From assembly GCA_963717155.1 (NCBI GenBank), contig OY970326.1:2976001-3040000 (forward strand): DNA of 64,000 nt. Reading direction: 5' to 3'. Each line of letters begins with the position of its first letter. The first letter of the stretch is position 1. Below the pieces are notes generated by a model, which was given only the letters and a program-made list of their open reading frames with translations, made no database searches and was not told the origin of the DNA. Below are positions 36,371 to 46,371 of the stretch, one piece after another. The translations under genes were made by a program, and so were the position numbers. The stretch comes from G963717155 sp963717155. GTDB lineage: Bacteria; Actinomycetota; Thermoleophilia; Gaiellales; JALYLC01.

Positions 36371-37474
36371 CCGACGATCGCCGCCTGCTGCTGCTGCTGG
36401 CGCGGCTGCTCGGTCGGCACGCCGTCACCGGCGGAGGGCTGCGCGCGCGGCGGCGGCATCGCGTCGAGGGGCAGCGTCTGCGTGACCCCGCCCATCGCCT
36501 GCGTCAGCACGGTGCCGCGCTGGAACTGGCGCATCGCCCCGAGGTTCTGGATCGCGACGAGGCGCGCGATCGGCGCGCTACCGCCCCGCAGCTGCGCCAT
36601 CGCGTCGACGCCGCCGAGCGTCTCGCACGTCACCTGCACGTCGAGCGTCGCCTGGCCCCCGCCCTGGTAGGTGCCGGTCAGGACGGCGACGTCGGCATAG
36701 TCGCGCCCGATTCCGACCTTCACGTGGCGCCCGGTGCAGCGCGTGCCGAGGGTGGCGTCGACGCCGATCCAGCCGTACGGCGGCACGTAGGCCTCGGCCC
36801 ACGCATGCGACGCCGTGGACTCCTCCACGCCGCCCAGGTAGCCGCTGACGTAGCGCGCGGGCAGCCCGACGTTGCGGCAGAGCGAGATCAGCACGTGCGC
36901 GAAGTCCTGGCAGACGCCGCTGCCGCCCTCGAGCACCTCGGCCACCGAGCTGTTGACGGTCGTGGTCCCGAGCCGGTACTCGAGGCTCGAGCGCACGTGG
37001 TCGACCGCCCGGTAGAGGAATCCGAGCGCGGTCACGGAGGGGTCGTCGGCGAGCAGCGTGCGCGCGAGCGACGCGGAGTCGTCGGCGAGCACGATGTACG
37101 AGCTCGGGCCGAGGAACTCGGCGAACTCGTCGCCGAGCGTCTCGTTGTCCCGGAGCGTCGCGAGCAGCGACGGAGAGGTCGGGCTCGCCGTCGAGCGGAC
37201 CGCCGATCGCCTCGTCCTCGCCGGCGTGCGTCACGACATCGCTGGTCGCCTCGATCACGAGCAGCTCGTGCAGGTAGGGGACACCGAAGTCGTGCACCGC
37301 GTTGCCGTAGTAGTCGCGGAACGCGATCACGGTCGCCGGAGGCTGGATCACCAGGTCGAAGTCGAGCAAGGTCTGGGTCGCGCAGGCGAGCGGCTGCAGC
37401 CGCACCTCGTTGAAGCTCTCGAAGACGGCACGCTCGTAGCGGTAGCTCGTGCGATGGCACAGGCGGTACCTCAC
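36367..37474 (-). pseudogene. Transglutaminase-like protein (copy 3), frameshifted
   Basis: The N-terminal part (from GTG at 37474: VRYRLCHRTSYRYER...) reads in one frame until about 37165. An extra base in the GTCGCTGCTCGCG context then moves the sense to a second frame that continues to 36367. Joined, the protein is about 368 aa with catalytic Cys in SGVCQDFAH, His in ASHAWAE and Asp in GVDATLG, and a glutamine-rich C-terminal tail. The intact codons on both sides argue for a sequencing error. It overlaps the alpha-E gene stop (GTGA). Confidence 0.85.
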
Positions 37475-38526
37475 GCCATCACCATCTGAGCCGTCAGCGG
37501 CTGATGGGCGAAGAACTCGTCCTCGACGTACTCGCCGATGCGATAGCAGCGGCGCTGCACCTCGAGCAGCGATCGATGCAGCCCCTGGTCGAACAGGTCG
37601 TTCAGCCGCTGGTAGGCGAGCTCGGCATGCAGTCGCCCGATCTCGCGGCGGGCGTTGCTCTCGAACGCGGCCCCGGGCATGGGCTCGGAGCCGTTGTAGC
37701 TCGGCGCCTCCTCGGTGATGTGGCGCAGCGCCAGATCGACCGTGGCGACCGAGAACCGGATCGAGCGCGGCAGCACGGGCGACAGCGTCAGGAGCTCGAT
37801 CACACCGCTCGGCCGGATCCCTCGGCTCGACATGCGATGGTACGACTCGTACGCCGACAGCGAGCGAAGCAGGGTCGCCCACGGCTGCACGTCGGACGCG
37901 GCCGAGGCGAGCGCCTGGCGATCGCCGCCCTCGGCATCGTCGCCGACGAGCAGGCGGTAGTTGACGTCCAGCACGCGTGCCGTCCACTCCGCGCGCTCGA
38001 GGAACTTGCCGGCCTGCAGGAAGTACCACCCCTCCTCGCGCGGCATCGTCGAGTCCGTGATCCCCTGCAGGAGCTGGCTGAACTCGACGACCGACATGCA
38101 GAAGCGGGACGCGCTCTCGGCGCCCTCGCCGACGCGACGGCGGCGCCGGCCGGGGCGCTGCACGTCGAGGTGGAAGCGGTTCAGCACCTCCCACATCTCG
38201 GTCGCGATCTGGTTCCGCATCGTGCGCGCGTTCTCACGTGAGCGGCCGATGCACTCGACGATCGAGTTGGGGTTCTGCGCCGAGAACAGCAGGTGCGTCG
38301 GGACCGTGTCCTCGTCGACCGACTCGCCGTCGCCGGCGAACGTCGCACGCTCGCCGACGATGTCGAGCAGCGCAGCCCAGTGTCGCGCCCGGCGCGCCTC
38401 GGCCTCGGTCGTCGACCCCATCGTCAGCGTGTGGCTGAACGTGACGTCGGTGATGCGCGCGGTCTGCTCGGCACGCTCGACGTAGCGTCCGATCCAGTAC
38501 AGCGACTCGGCCATCCGGCTCAGCAT
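37471..38526 (-). CDS. Alpha-E domain protein (DUF403)
   Basis: A 351-aa all-helical protein opening MLSRMAESLYWIGRYVERAE, the family hallmark, with further paired R/E helices (RSRENARTMRNQIATEMWE; FLQAGKFLERAEWTARVLD). No catalytic residues are known. It is almost always encoded with a circularly permuted ATP-grasp ligase and a transglutaminase, as here. The proposed role is in a peptide-ligation/modification system; this is from comparative genomics, not from biochemistry that I can cite. Confidence 0.95.
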   Translation of the reverse strand: MLSRMAESLYWIGRYVERAEQTARITDVTFSHTLTMGSTTEAEARRARHWAALLDIVGERATFAGDGESVDEDTVPTHLLFSAQNPNSIVECIGRSRENARTMRNQIATEMWEVLNRFHLDVQRPGRRRRRVGEGAESASRFCMSVVEFSQLLQGITDSTMPREEGWYFLQAGKFLERAEWTARVLDVNYRLLVGDDAEGGDRQALASAASDVQPWATLLRSLSAYESYHRMSSRGIRPSGVIELLTLSPVLPRSIRFSVATVDLALRHITEEAPSYNGSEPMPGAAFESNARREIGRLHAELAYQRLNDLFDQGLHRSLLEVQRRCYRIGEYVEDEFFAHQPLTAQMVMA

Positions 38527-38530
38527 GCGA

Positions 38531-40055
38531 TCACTGGAGCACCCAGGTGTCCTTGCTGCCGCCGCCCTGGCTCGAGTTGACGACGAGCGATCCGCGCACC
38601 AGCGCGACGCGCGAGAGCCCGCCGGGGAGCACCGTGATGCCGTCGGGTCCGCTCAGCGCGTAGGGACGCAGGTCGACGTGGCGGCCTTCGAGCGTGCCCG
38701 ACTCGCCGTCCGCGTCCGGAACGAACGTCGGGTGCCGCGAGAGCGGGATCACGGGCTGCGCGATGTAGTCGCGCGGGTGGGCGAGGATGCGCTCGCGGAA
38801 GTCCGCGATGTCGCGCTCCTCGGCATGCGGGCCGATCAGCATCCCGTACCCCCCGCTCTCGTTGGCGGCCTTGACGACCAGCGAGTCGAGGTGGTCGAGC
38901 ACGAACTCGAGCTGGTCGGGCTCGCTCGGCAGGTACGTCGGGACGTTGCCGAGGATCGGCTCCTGCGCCGAGGTAGTAGCGGATGATCGCCGGCACGTAG
39001 TGGTAGACGACCTTGTCGTCGGCGACGCCCGTGCCGATCGCGTTCGCGAGCGTGACGTTGCCCGTGCGGACGGCGCCGAGGAGCCCGGCCACGCCGAGCA
39101 CCGACTCGCGGTGGAACGCGAGCGGATCGAGGAACTCGTCGTCCACCCGCCGGTAGATCACGTCGACCTGGCGGCGTCCGTGCGTCGTGCGCATGTAGAC
39201 CCGGTTGTCGAGCACGAAGAGATCGCGGCCCTCGACGAGCTCGACGCCCATCTGCTGCGCCAGGAAGGCGTGCTCGAAGTAGGCCGAGTTGTAGATGCCG
39301 GGCGTCAGGACGACGACGGTGGGCCCGCCTCCGACGCCCGCGACGCCTCTCCGCGGCGACAGCCCGACGAGGTTGTCGAGCAGCCGGCCCGCGTAGAAGT
39401 CGACGGAGCGCACGCCGAGTGCGGCGAACCAGTCGGGGAACGTGCGCGTCATGATCTGGCGGTTCGACAGCACGTAGGAGACGCCGCTCGGGGTGCGCAG
39501 CGTTGTCCTCGAGCACCATCCAGCGGCCGTCGTCTCCGCGGATCAGGTCGCTGCCGACCACGTGCAGGTACTGGTCGTCCGGCACGTCGATCCCGACGAC
39601 CTCGCGGCGGAAGTGGCGTGCGAGCACCACGAGGCGCCGCGGCACGACGCCGTCGTGCAGGATCGCCTGGTCGTGGTAGATGTCGTGCACGAAGCGGTTC
39701 AGGGCCTCGATCCGCTGTCGCAGCCCGGCCTCGACGACGGCCCACTCCGTCGGCCGGGAGGATGCGCGGGATCGGGTCGAACGGCAGGATCCGCTCGGCG
39801 GCCGGCGCGTCGTCCGAGTAGATCGTGAACGTCACGCCGCGGTGCAGGAACGAGCGGTTCGCGAGCTCGGCGGCGCGCCGCACGTCCCTGCCGTCCATCG
39901 ACGCGATCTGGGCGACGACCTCGGCGTAGTGGGCGCGCGGGCGCGACCTCTCCGTCCGGCCCGATCTCGAACGCCTCGTCGTAGAAGCCGCCCGTGTCGT
40001 AGCCGCCGCGCAGGACGCCGTCAGGCGCCGCGGCCGGGATGACCGGGGCGCTCAT
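38531..40055 (-). pseudogene. Circularly permuted ATP-grasp protein (DUF404/407), broken by four frameshifts
   Basis: Sense runs through five frames in order: from ATG at 40055 (GYDTGGFYDEAFE), then LANRSFLHRGVTFTIYSD, then HDIYHDQAILHDGVVP, then TPGIYNSAYFEHAFLA, and finally NESGGYGMLIGPHA to the TGA at 38531. Each junction (about 39935, 39750, 39501, 38969) needs removal of one base. Reassembled, it is about 507 aa, the normal family length, with family motifs in the right order, including the C-terminal SSQGGGSKDTWVL. It is the putative peptide ligase of the module. Four same-type indels in otherwise conserved sequence suggest sequence error. Confidence 0.88.
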
Positions 40056-40106
40056 GTGACGCATATCCCGGAACGGCCTCGACCCACGCCACCCTCCTCG
40101 GGAACC

Positions 40107-40139
40107 AAAAAAGCCTCAGCCCCGACAGGAGCTGAGGCT
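40107..40139 (-). terminator. Intrinsic terminator-like hairpin in the leader of the ATP-grasp operon
   Basis: Inverted repeat GCCTCAGC (40113-40120) / GCTGAGGC (40131-40138) with a 10-base loop. On the minus strand it is followed at once by six T (40112-40107). This is one of few U-tract terminators in this GC-rich window. It lies about 50 bases upstream of the ATP-grasp start and on the same strand, so it could be an attenuator or the end of a small RNA. Confidence 0.65.
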
Positions 40140-40248
40140 GCATCGCCCGCGCGTCTCGACAACCGAGAAGCCATGACCCAGGGTACAGGCCCGTACCTGC
40201 CCGGGCAACCGTGTTCGCCGGGCGAGCTACGACGGACAGCCGCCCGGT

Positions 40249-41932
40249 GTGCTAAACGTGCCGGTAGTGGCGACGACCGTGGAGCCCGGGACGCTCGAAG
40301 CGCCCCCCGCCAGTGAGACCCCACCGAGGCGCCGCCGCAGGTGGCCGTGGGTCGTCCTCGGCGTGCTCGTGCTGCTGGTCGCCGGCGCGGTCGGCGCGGC
40401 CGCCTACGTGAGGACGGCATACCCGTCATCCCGCGTGGTCAGCGCACGCCAGGCCCTCGCACGCTTCACCGTCGCCGGCTGGGGGACGAAGCTCGTCTCG
40501 GTGACCGCGACGGATTCGCAGGGCAAGCCCGTGCCGATCCGCCGGACCGCGAAGGGCTGGGTCTGGCCCCGCGGCACGCTGCAGCCCGGCGAGACGCTCC
40601 ACATCTCGCTCGTCGCGAAGCGCCCGGGCTGGGCCGCGCACATCGTCGGATCGGAAGAACACAGAGAGCTCACAGTCGTCACGCCGAGCGCGCACGTGAA
40701 GACCCACTGGATCCAGACACGGACGGGGAACCCCGTGCAGGTGCGCTTCGACACGCCCGTCCGCGTGGTCGTCGTACGCCGGGGTGACAAGGTCGCGAAG
40801 CAGACCCTCGCGTCGCCGCGTCGCGTCGTCTCGCTGCCGCGCTCGCTGACCTCCACCGAGACGGGCAGCATCCGCGTATCGAGCGCCGCTCGCACATGGG
40901 AGACGGAGTCGAGCGCCGTGCGCGTGACGTGGTTCCCGACCGGCCACCCGCTCGCCGCGGTCCTCCAGCCCGCCCTGGGCAAGACGCTTCTGCCGGCGCA
41001 GGCACTCGTGCTCCGCTTCTCGCGGCCCGTCGAGACCGTGCTCGCCGGCGCGACGCCGCAGCTCACAGCCGAACGTGCCGGGGCAGTGGCGCACGATCGA
41101 CGACCACACCGTGACGTTCGAGCCGACAACGGGCTTCGCCCTCGGCCACACGATCTCGGTGGAGCTTCCTCGCCCGGCCACGGTGAGGACGAAGCAGGGC
41201 CTCGTCGATCGCAGCGTCCTGAGCTGGCACGTGCCGGATGCCTCGCAGGCCCGACTCGAGCAGCTGCTCGCCCAGTTCGGCTACATGCCGCTGAGGTTCG
41301 CGCCGAAGGCGACCGTCGCCAGGGATGCCGACGCCCAGCTGACGGCCGCCGTGCTGCCGCCCGCCGGCCAGTGGTCGTGGCGCTGGAAGAAGACTCCGCT
41401 CTCGCTGCAGAAGCTCTGGACGCCGGGCGTCCCGAACAAGATCGACCAGGGTGCGCTGATGCAGTTCCAGAACGATCACGGCCTGACGCCCGACGGCATC
41501 GCGACGCCCGAGACGTGGAGCGCGCTGCTGGCCGACGCCACGAGCGGCAAGACGCGCCCCGCGGCCTACTCGTACGTCCAGGTGTCGCAGACGGTTCCCG
41601 AGACGATGCGCCTGTGGCGGAACGGCCACTGGGCCGTGAAGGGGGCCGCGAACACCGGCATCGCGTCCGCCCCGACGCAGAACGGAACGTGGCCCGTCTA
41701 CTCGCACATCGCCGTCGGGACGATGTCCGGCTTCAACCCCGACGGGACGCCGTACCACGATCCCGGCATCCCGTGGATCAGCTACTTCCACGGCGGAGAC
41801 GCGCTGCACGCGTTCCCGCGCGGCAGCTACGGGACGCCCCAGAGCCTCGGCTGCGTCGAGCTCCAGCTCGATACGGCGAAGCAGATCTGGCCGCTGACGC
41901 CGATCGGCACGCTCGTCACCGTCGAGGCCTGA
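40249..41932 (+). pseudogene. L,D-transpeptidase (YkuD) with peptidoglycan-binding domain, one frameshift
   Basis: An N-terminal proline/arginine-rich cytoplasmic tail and one transmembrane helix (about residues 32-53) are followed by a long extracellular Ig-like region. A one-base gain near 41060-41075 changes the frame. After it come a peptidoglycan-binding motif (GALMQFQNDHGLTPDG) and the YkuD domain with HGGDALHAFPRGSYG and catalytic Cys in SLGCVEL. The joined protein is about 560 aa. It forms 3-3 cross-links in the cell wall. Several in-frame GTG codons near 40249 could be the start. Confidence 0.87.
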
Positions 41933-41985
41933 CCCCCTCGCGCGCGGCGAGCCCGTGACGATCGGGCAATAGACTGGTCTCTGCC

Positions 41986-44352
41986 GTGGACGAGACCGCG
42001 ATTCTGGGGACTCCCCCACCGCCAGCGCTCGCCGAGGACGCGCTCCGGCGCATCGAGCAACGCGTCCTCTGGCTCGCGGTGCGCATGATCGACCACGCGA
42101 ACCGCGAGCGCCCCTCGCTCGACGCCGTCAAGATCGGCGGGCACCAGGCCTCGTCTGCGAGCCTCGTCACGGTCATGACGGCGCTCTGGCTCAGCGAGCT
42201 GCAGCGCGACGACCGCATCAGCGTGAAACCGCACGCGTCGCCCGTGCTGCACGCGCTCGAGTACCTGCTCGGGTGGCTCGACGAGCCCTACCTGCGCACG
42301 CTTCGCGACTTCGGCGGCCTGCAGGCCTACCCGAGCCGGACGAAGGACCCGGTCCCCGTCGACTACTCGACGGGGTCGGTCGGACTCGGCGCCGCCGCGC
42401 CCCTGTTCGGTGCGCTGGTGCAGCGCTACGTGGACGACCACGGCGAGCTCGGCCGGCCCCGCGGCCGCTTCATCTCGCTGATCGGCGACGCCGAGCTCGA
42501 CGAGGGCAACATCTGGGAGGCGATCCTCGACCCCGCGACGCGCGGGCTGCGGGAGGCGGTCTGGGTCATCGACCTGAACCGCCAGTCGCTCGACCGCGTC
42601 GTGCCGGTGATCCGGGCCCAGGCGCTCGAGCGCGGCTTCGACAGTGCGGGCTGGCGCGTGGTCGAGCTGAAGTACGGGCGCAAGCTGCGCGCCGCGTTCG
42701 CCGAGCCCGGCGGTGAGCTCCTGCGAGCGCGGATCGACGAGATGCCGAACCAGGAGTACCAGCAGCTGTTCGCGGCGTCCGACGAGCAGATCGTCGAGGC
42801 GCTCGAGCGTCCGCTCTCGGTTGGCGACCGCCAGTCGCTCGCCCGGGTGCTCGAGCCCCACCACGGCGCCGTCGGAACGCTCATCCGCGATCTCGGCGGC
42901 CACGACATCGTCGACGTGCAGGAGACCCTCGCCGAGACGCGTACATCCGACCGGCCGACGGCGATCTTCGCGTACACGATCAAGGGGTACGGGCTCCCGA
43001 TCGCGGGCCATCCACTGAACCACTCCGCGATGCTGAGCGGCGAGCATGTGGACGCCCTGCGCGGCGAGCTCGGACTGTCGCGCGCCGACGAGTGGGGCCG
43101 CTTCCCGGAGGGATCGCCGGAGGCCGCGCTGTGCGACGCGGCGGCCGCGCGGATGGGCGATCGGCGACGCACCACGCCGCCCCGGCTGGGTATCCCGGTG
43201 CTGCCCGCCGCCGACGCGCCCGTGCGCGGCACATCGACACAGGAGGCCTTCGGGCGAGTGCTGAGCGATCTCAGCCGCGAGCCGGACGTGGCGAGCCGCC
43301 TCGTCACCACCGCTCCCGACGTCGCCGTGTCGACGAACCTCGGCGGCTGGATCAACCGCGTGGGCATCTACGGCGGCGAGGACGAGCAGAGCGTCGAGGG
43401 CGACGCGCTGCGCTGGCGCGTGACGCCCGCGGGCCAGCACATCGAGCTCGGGATCAGCGAGATGAACCTGTTCCTCCTGCTCTCGCAGCTCGGCCTCTCC
43501 TACGAGCACTCGGGCCACCTGCTGGTGCCGATCGGGACGGTCTACGACCCGTTCGTCTGCCGCGGACTGGACGCCCTGATCTACGCGCTGTACAACGGCG
43601 CGCGCTTCGTGATCGCCGGCACCCCGTCGGGGATCAGCCTCTCCCGCGAGGGTGGCGCGCACCAGTCGACGATCACGCCGTCGATCGGGCTCGAGCTTCC
43701 CGGCCTCACGTACACCGAGCCGACGTATCCGGCCGAGGTCGACTGGCTGCTGCGCTACCACGTCGACCGCCTCCTGAACGCAGGGGACGACGCCGAGAGC
43801 CTGTACCTGCGGCTCTCGACGAAGCCCGTCGACCCGGCACCGTTCGACGCCCTGCGCGAGGCCCGTGGCGACGAGGCGATGCGGGCCGATGTGCTCGCGG
43901 GCGGCTACCGGATCGCCGAGCCGGCCGCGGGAGCCGAGTCGAGGGTCAGCATCGTGGCCTGCGGCGCGCTCCTGCCCGAGGCGCTCGCCGCGCGCGAGCT
44001 GCTATTCGAACAGGACGAGATCGGCGCAAGCGTGGTCGCCCTGACGAGCCCCGACACGGCGTACCGATCGCACCAGGCCGCGGCCACTGCGCCGATCTCG
44101 AACGCGTCATCGAGGCGCCCGGTCAGCCATCTTCGGCGCCTGCTCGCCCCCGACCACGGAGCGCCGATCGTCAGCGTGATCGATGGCGCGAGCCACAGCC
44201 TCGCATTCCTGGGCGGCGCCGTCGGCGCGCGCCAGATCGCGCTCGGAGTCGACCAGTTCGGCCAGTGCGGGTCGCTCGCGGCGCTGTACGACCACCACGA
44301 GCTGTCGCCGGATGCGATCGCGGCGGCGGCGGTCGCGGCGCTCGAGGACTAG
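41986..44352 (+). CDS. Pyruvate dehydrogenase E1 (AceE-like, homodimeric type) or related transketolase-family enzyme
   Basis: A 788-aa ThDP enzyme. The ThDP/Mg motif is at residues 167-175 (GDAELDEGN), HQASSASLVTVMTALW near residue 53 matches the AceE N terminus, and FVIAGTPSGISLSREGGAHQS in the second domain matches the E1 loop. It is about 100 residues shorter than canonical AceE. No E2 or E3 gene is near, so it may serve a distant complex or act on another 2-oxoacid. Despite lying in the indel-rich stretch, it reads intact. It is convergent with the HxlR gene (4-base overlap). Confidence 0.85.
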   Translation: MDETAILGTPPPPALAEDALRRIEQRVLWLAVRMIDHANRERPSLDAVKIGGHQASSASLVTVMTALWLSELQRDDRISVKPHASPVLHALEYLLGWLDEPYLRTLRDFGGLQAYPSRTKDPVPVDYSTGSVGLGAAAPLFGALVQRYVDDHGELGRPRGRFISLIGDAELDEGNIWEAILDPATRGLREAVWVIDLNRQSLDRVVPVIRAQALERGFDSAGWRVVELKYGRKLRAAFAEPGGELLRARIDEMPNQEYQQLFAASDEQIVEALERPLSVGDRQSLARVLEPHHGAVGTLIRDLGGHDIVDVQETLAETRTSDRPTAIFAYTIKGYGLPIAGHPLNHSAMLSGEHVDALRGELGLSRADEWGRFPEGSPEAALCDAAAARMGDRRRTTPPRLGIPVLPAADAPVRGTSTQEAFGRVLSDLSREPDVASRLVTTAPDVAVSTNLGGWINRVGIYGGEDEQSVEGDALRWRVTPAGQHIELGISEMNLFLLLSQLGLSYEHSGHLLVPIGTVYDPFVCRGLDALIYALYNGARFVIAGTPSGISLSREGGAHQSTITPSIGLELPGLTYTEPTYPAEVDWLLRYHVDRLLNAGDDAESLYLRLSTKPVDPAPFDALREARGDEAMRADVLAGGYRIAEPAAGAESRVSIVACGALLPEALAARELLFEQDEIGASVVALTSPDTAYRSHQAAATAPISNASSRRPVSHLRRLLAPDHGAPIVSVIDGASHSLAFLGGAVGARQIALGVDQFGQCGSLAALYDHHELSPDAIAAAAVAALED

Positions 44353-44681
44353 CGGCTGGCCGAGCTCTCGAGCTGCCGGGCCCAGCCGCGGATCTCGTTG
44401 AGCGCAGGCAGCAGGCGCGATCCGAGCGGCGTGAGGTCGTAGATGCCGACGTGACCTTCGGGCGGCTCCCGCTGTACGAGGCCGCTCGCCGTGAGCTCGC
44501 GGAGGCGCTCGGAGAGCAGTCGGTCGGAGAGCCCGGGGATCGCACGCTGGATCTCGCAGAAGCGCGCCGGACGGCTCGAGATGACGTCGAGGATCAGCGC
44601 GGTCCAGCGCTTGCCGAGCAGGCCGAAGGCGGTCGCCAACGCCGGGCACGCCGCGAGTTGATCCTGCGCTTCCTCCCCCAT
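44349..44681 (-). CDS. HxlR-family transcriptional regulator
   Basis: A 110-aa winged helix with the family pattern CPALATAFGLLGKRWT, FCEIQRAIPGLSDRLLSERLREL (recognition helix) and EGHVGIYDLTPLG in the wing. HxlR proteins often sense oxidants or aldehydes, the conserved cysteine near the N terminus being the sensor in characterised members. It is divergent from the DsbA-like pair with a 69-base gap, so it may control those thiol proteins. Confidence 0.9.
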   Translation of the reverse strand: MGEEAQDQLAACPALATAFGLLGKRWTALILDVISSRPARFCEIQRAIPGLSDRLLSERLRELTASGLVQREPPEGHVGIYDLTPLGSRLLPALNEIRGWARQLESSASR

Positions 44682-44750
44682 ACACGCGAAGATAGCGCAC
44701 CCGGGGACGGCGCTCACGAATAGTAAGCACTCGCTGCTAGCGTGCGGAGC

Positions 44751-45705
44751 ATGCCCGACACCATCGCCACCACGCTGTACACCGACCCGGCCTGCCCGTG
44801 GGCCTACTCCGAGAATCCCGCCCTCCGCGTGCTCGAGTGGCGCTACGGCGCACAGCTCGACTGGCGCCTCGTCACGATCGGTCTGACGGAGAGCGCCGAG
44901 CAGTACATCGCGCGCGGCTACACGCCGCTCCGGGCCGCACGCGGCCAGACGAACTTCCGGCGCTTCGGCATGCCGTTCGCGCCCGAGCCGAAGTCGCGCG
45001 TGTCGGCGACGGCACGAGCCTGTCGCGCGATCGTGGCGGCGCGCCTGGCCGCCCCGGGTAGCGAGTGGAACGCGCTGCGCGCGCTGCAGCTCTCGCAGTT
45101 CACGACCTCGCTCGTCCTCGACGACGACGAGCGCGTCGCCGCCGTGGTGGGCGCCGCAACAGGCGTCCCGGCGCAGACGATCCTCGGCATGCTGGACGCC
45201 CCCGAGGTGACGGAGGCCTACCAGCGCGACCGCGCAGAGGCGCGCTCGGCCGAGCGATCCGCGGCGGAGCGCCAGGGAAAGACGGCGAACACCGACGGGG
45301 TCGTCCGCTACACGGCTTCCTCGGTGATCTTCGAGCGCGACGGCACCCGGCTGGTCGCCGGCGGCTTCCAGCCGGTCGAGGCGTACGACGTGCTCGTCGC
45401 GAACCTCGATCCGGCGATCGACCGCCGGGCCGCGCCGGATGACGTCGGCGACGTCATCGCCGCGTTCCCGAACGGGCTGACGACCCAGGAGGTCGCGGCC
45501 GTGCTCACGAAGAGCAACGACCGGGTCGACCGAGCCGCCGCGGAGCTGGCGCTGCTCGACCTCGTCGGCGAGGGGCGCGCGGAGCGCGTGGGGATGGGCG
45601 ACGACGCCGTCTGGACGGCCCCCGGGCACGCGCTCGAGCTCCGCGTCGATCGTCGACGCGGCGAACGCGACCGGCCAGCCCGAGGCCCAGGCCGTAGGGT
45701 TCTGA
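44751..45705 (+). pseudogene. DsbA-like thioredoxin-fold protein with CPWA active site, frameshifted near its 3' end
   Basis: A DsbA/FrnE-like protein starting MPDTIATTLYTDPACPWAYSEN. The usual CxxC is CPWA, so it has one catalytic cysteine and may be a glutathione-transferase-like or isomerase-type member. A one-base gain near 45643 shifts the frame; the corrected end reads ASIVDAANATGQPEAQ and stops at 45703-45705, 2 bases before the next ATG. The total is about 317 aa. It is divergent from the HxlR gene. Confidence 0.75.
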
Positions 45706-45707
45706 GC

Positions 45708-46351
45708 ATGCAGGTCGAGATCTGGTCCGACGTGGTCTGCCCGTGGTGCTACATCGGCAAGCGGCGCTTCGAGGAGGCGCTCGAGCAGTTCGCAGGTCGC
45801 GAGGACGTCGACGTCGTCTGGCGCAGCTTCGAGCTCGATCCCGAGGGTCCCGCGCGAGCCGATCCCGCTGAACGAGCGGCTCGCCAAGCGATACGGCATC
45901 CAGCGCGAGGAGGCCGCCGCGCGCCACCAGCGCACGACCGAGATCGCCGCGGGTGTCGGCCTCGATCTCCACCTCGACCGCGCGCTGTCGGGCAACACGT
46001 TCGACGCGCACCGCGCTGATCCACCTCGCCGACGAGCATGGGCTGCAGGACAGCGCGAACGAGCGGGTGCTCGCCGCCTACTTCAGCGAGGGACGCCCGA
46101 TCAGCGATCGCGAGACGCTGGTCGAGCTCGGCGTCTCGATCGGGCTCGCACGCCGACGAGGTTCGGGCGATGCTCGAGAGCGACCGCTTCGCCGGCGAGG
46201 TGCGCGAGGACGAGAGCATCGCGGCCAGTTCGGCATCAACGGCGTGCCGTTCTTCGTGCTCGATCGGCGGCTCGGCGTGTCGGGCGCCCAGTCCGTCGAG
46301 GTGCTGCTCGGCGCACTCGAGGAGGCGGCCGGCGAGACCCTGCCTGCGTAG
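45708..46351 (+). pseudogene. FrnE-like DsbA-family oxidoreductase, four frameshifts
   Basis: It starts MQVEIWSDVVCPWCYIGKRR with an intact CPWC motif. Sense then passes through four frame changes: one-base gains near 45850, 46014 and 46147, and an apparent one-base loss near 46224. It ends with QFGINGVPFFVLDRRLGVSG and VEVLLGALEEAA, the family's C-terminal strand, to the stop at 46351. The joined length (about 214 aa) is normal. The density of indels against fully conserved motifs points to low sequence accuracy. It is probably a cytoplasmic disulfide oxidoreductase. Confidence 0.82.
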
Positions 46352-46371
46352 CAGGCGATACGGTGCGCCCC

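Noticed and set aside
40140..40250. A tRNA or riboswitch next to the U-tract hairpin
   Set aside because: I looked for cloverleaf arms and for the conserved cores of common riboswitches on both strands and saw none that I could support.
41986..44352. Possible frameshift in the AceE-like gene near codon 690
   Set aside because: The passage YRSHQAAATAPISNA looked odd, but the frame continues into recognisable E1 C-terminal sequence (SVIDGASHSLAFLGG), so no indel is needed.
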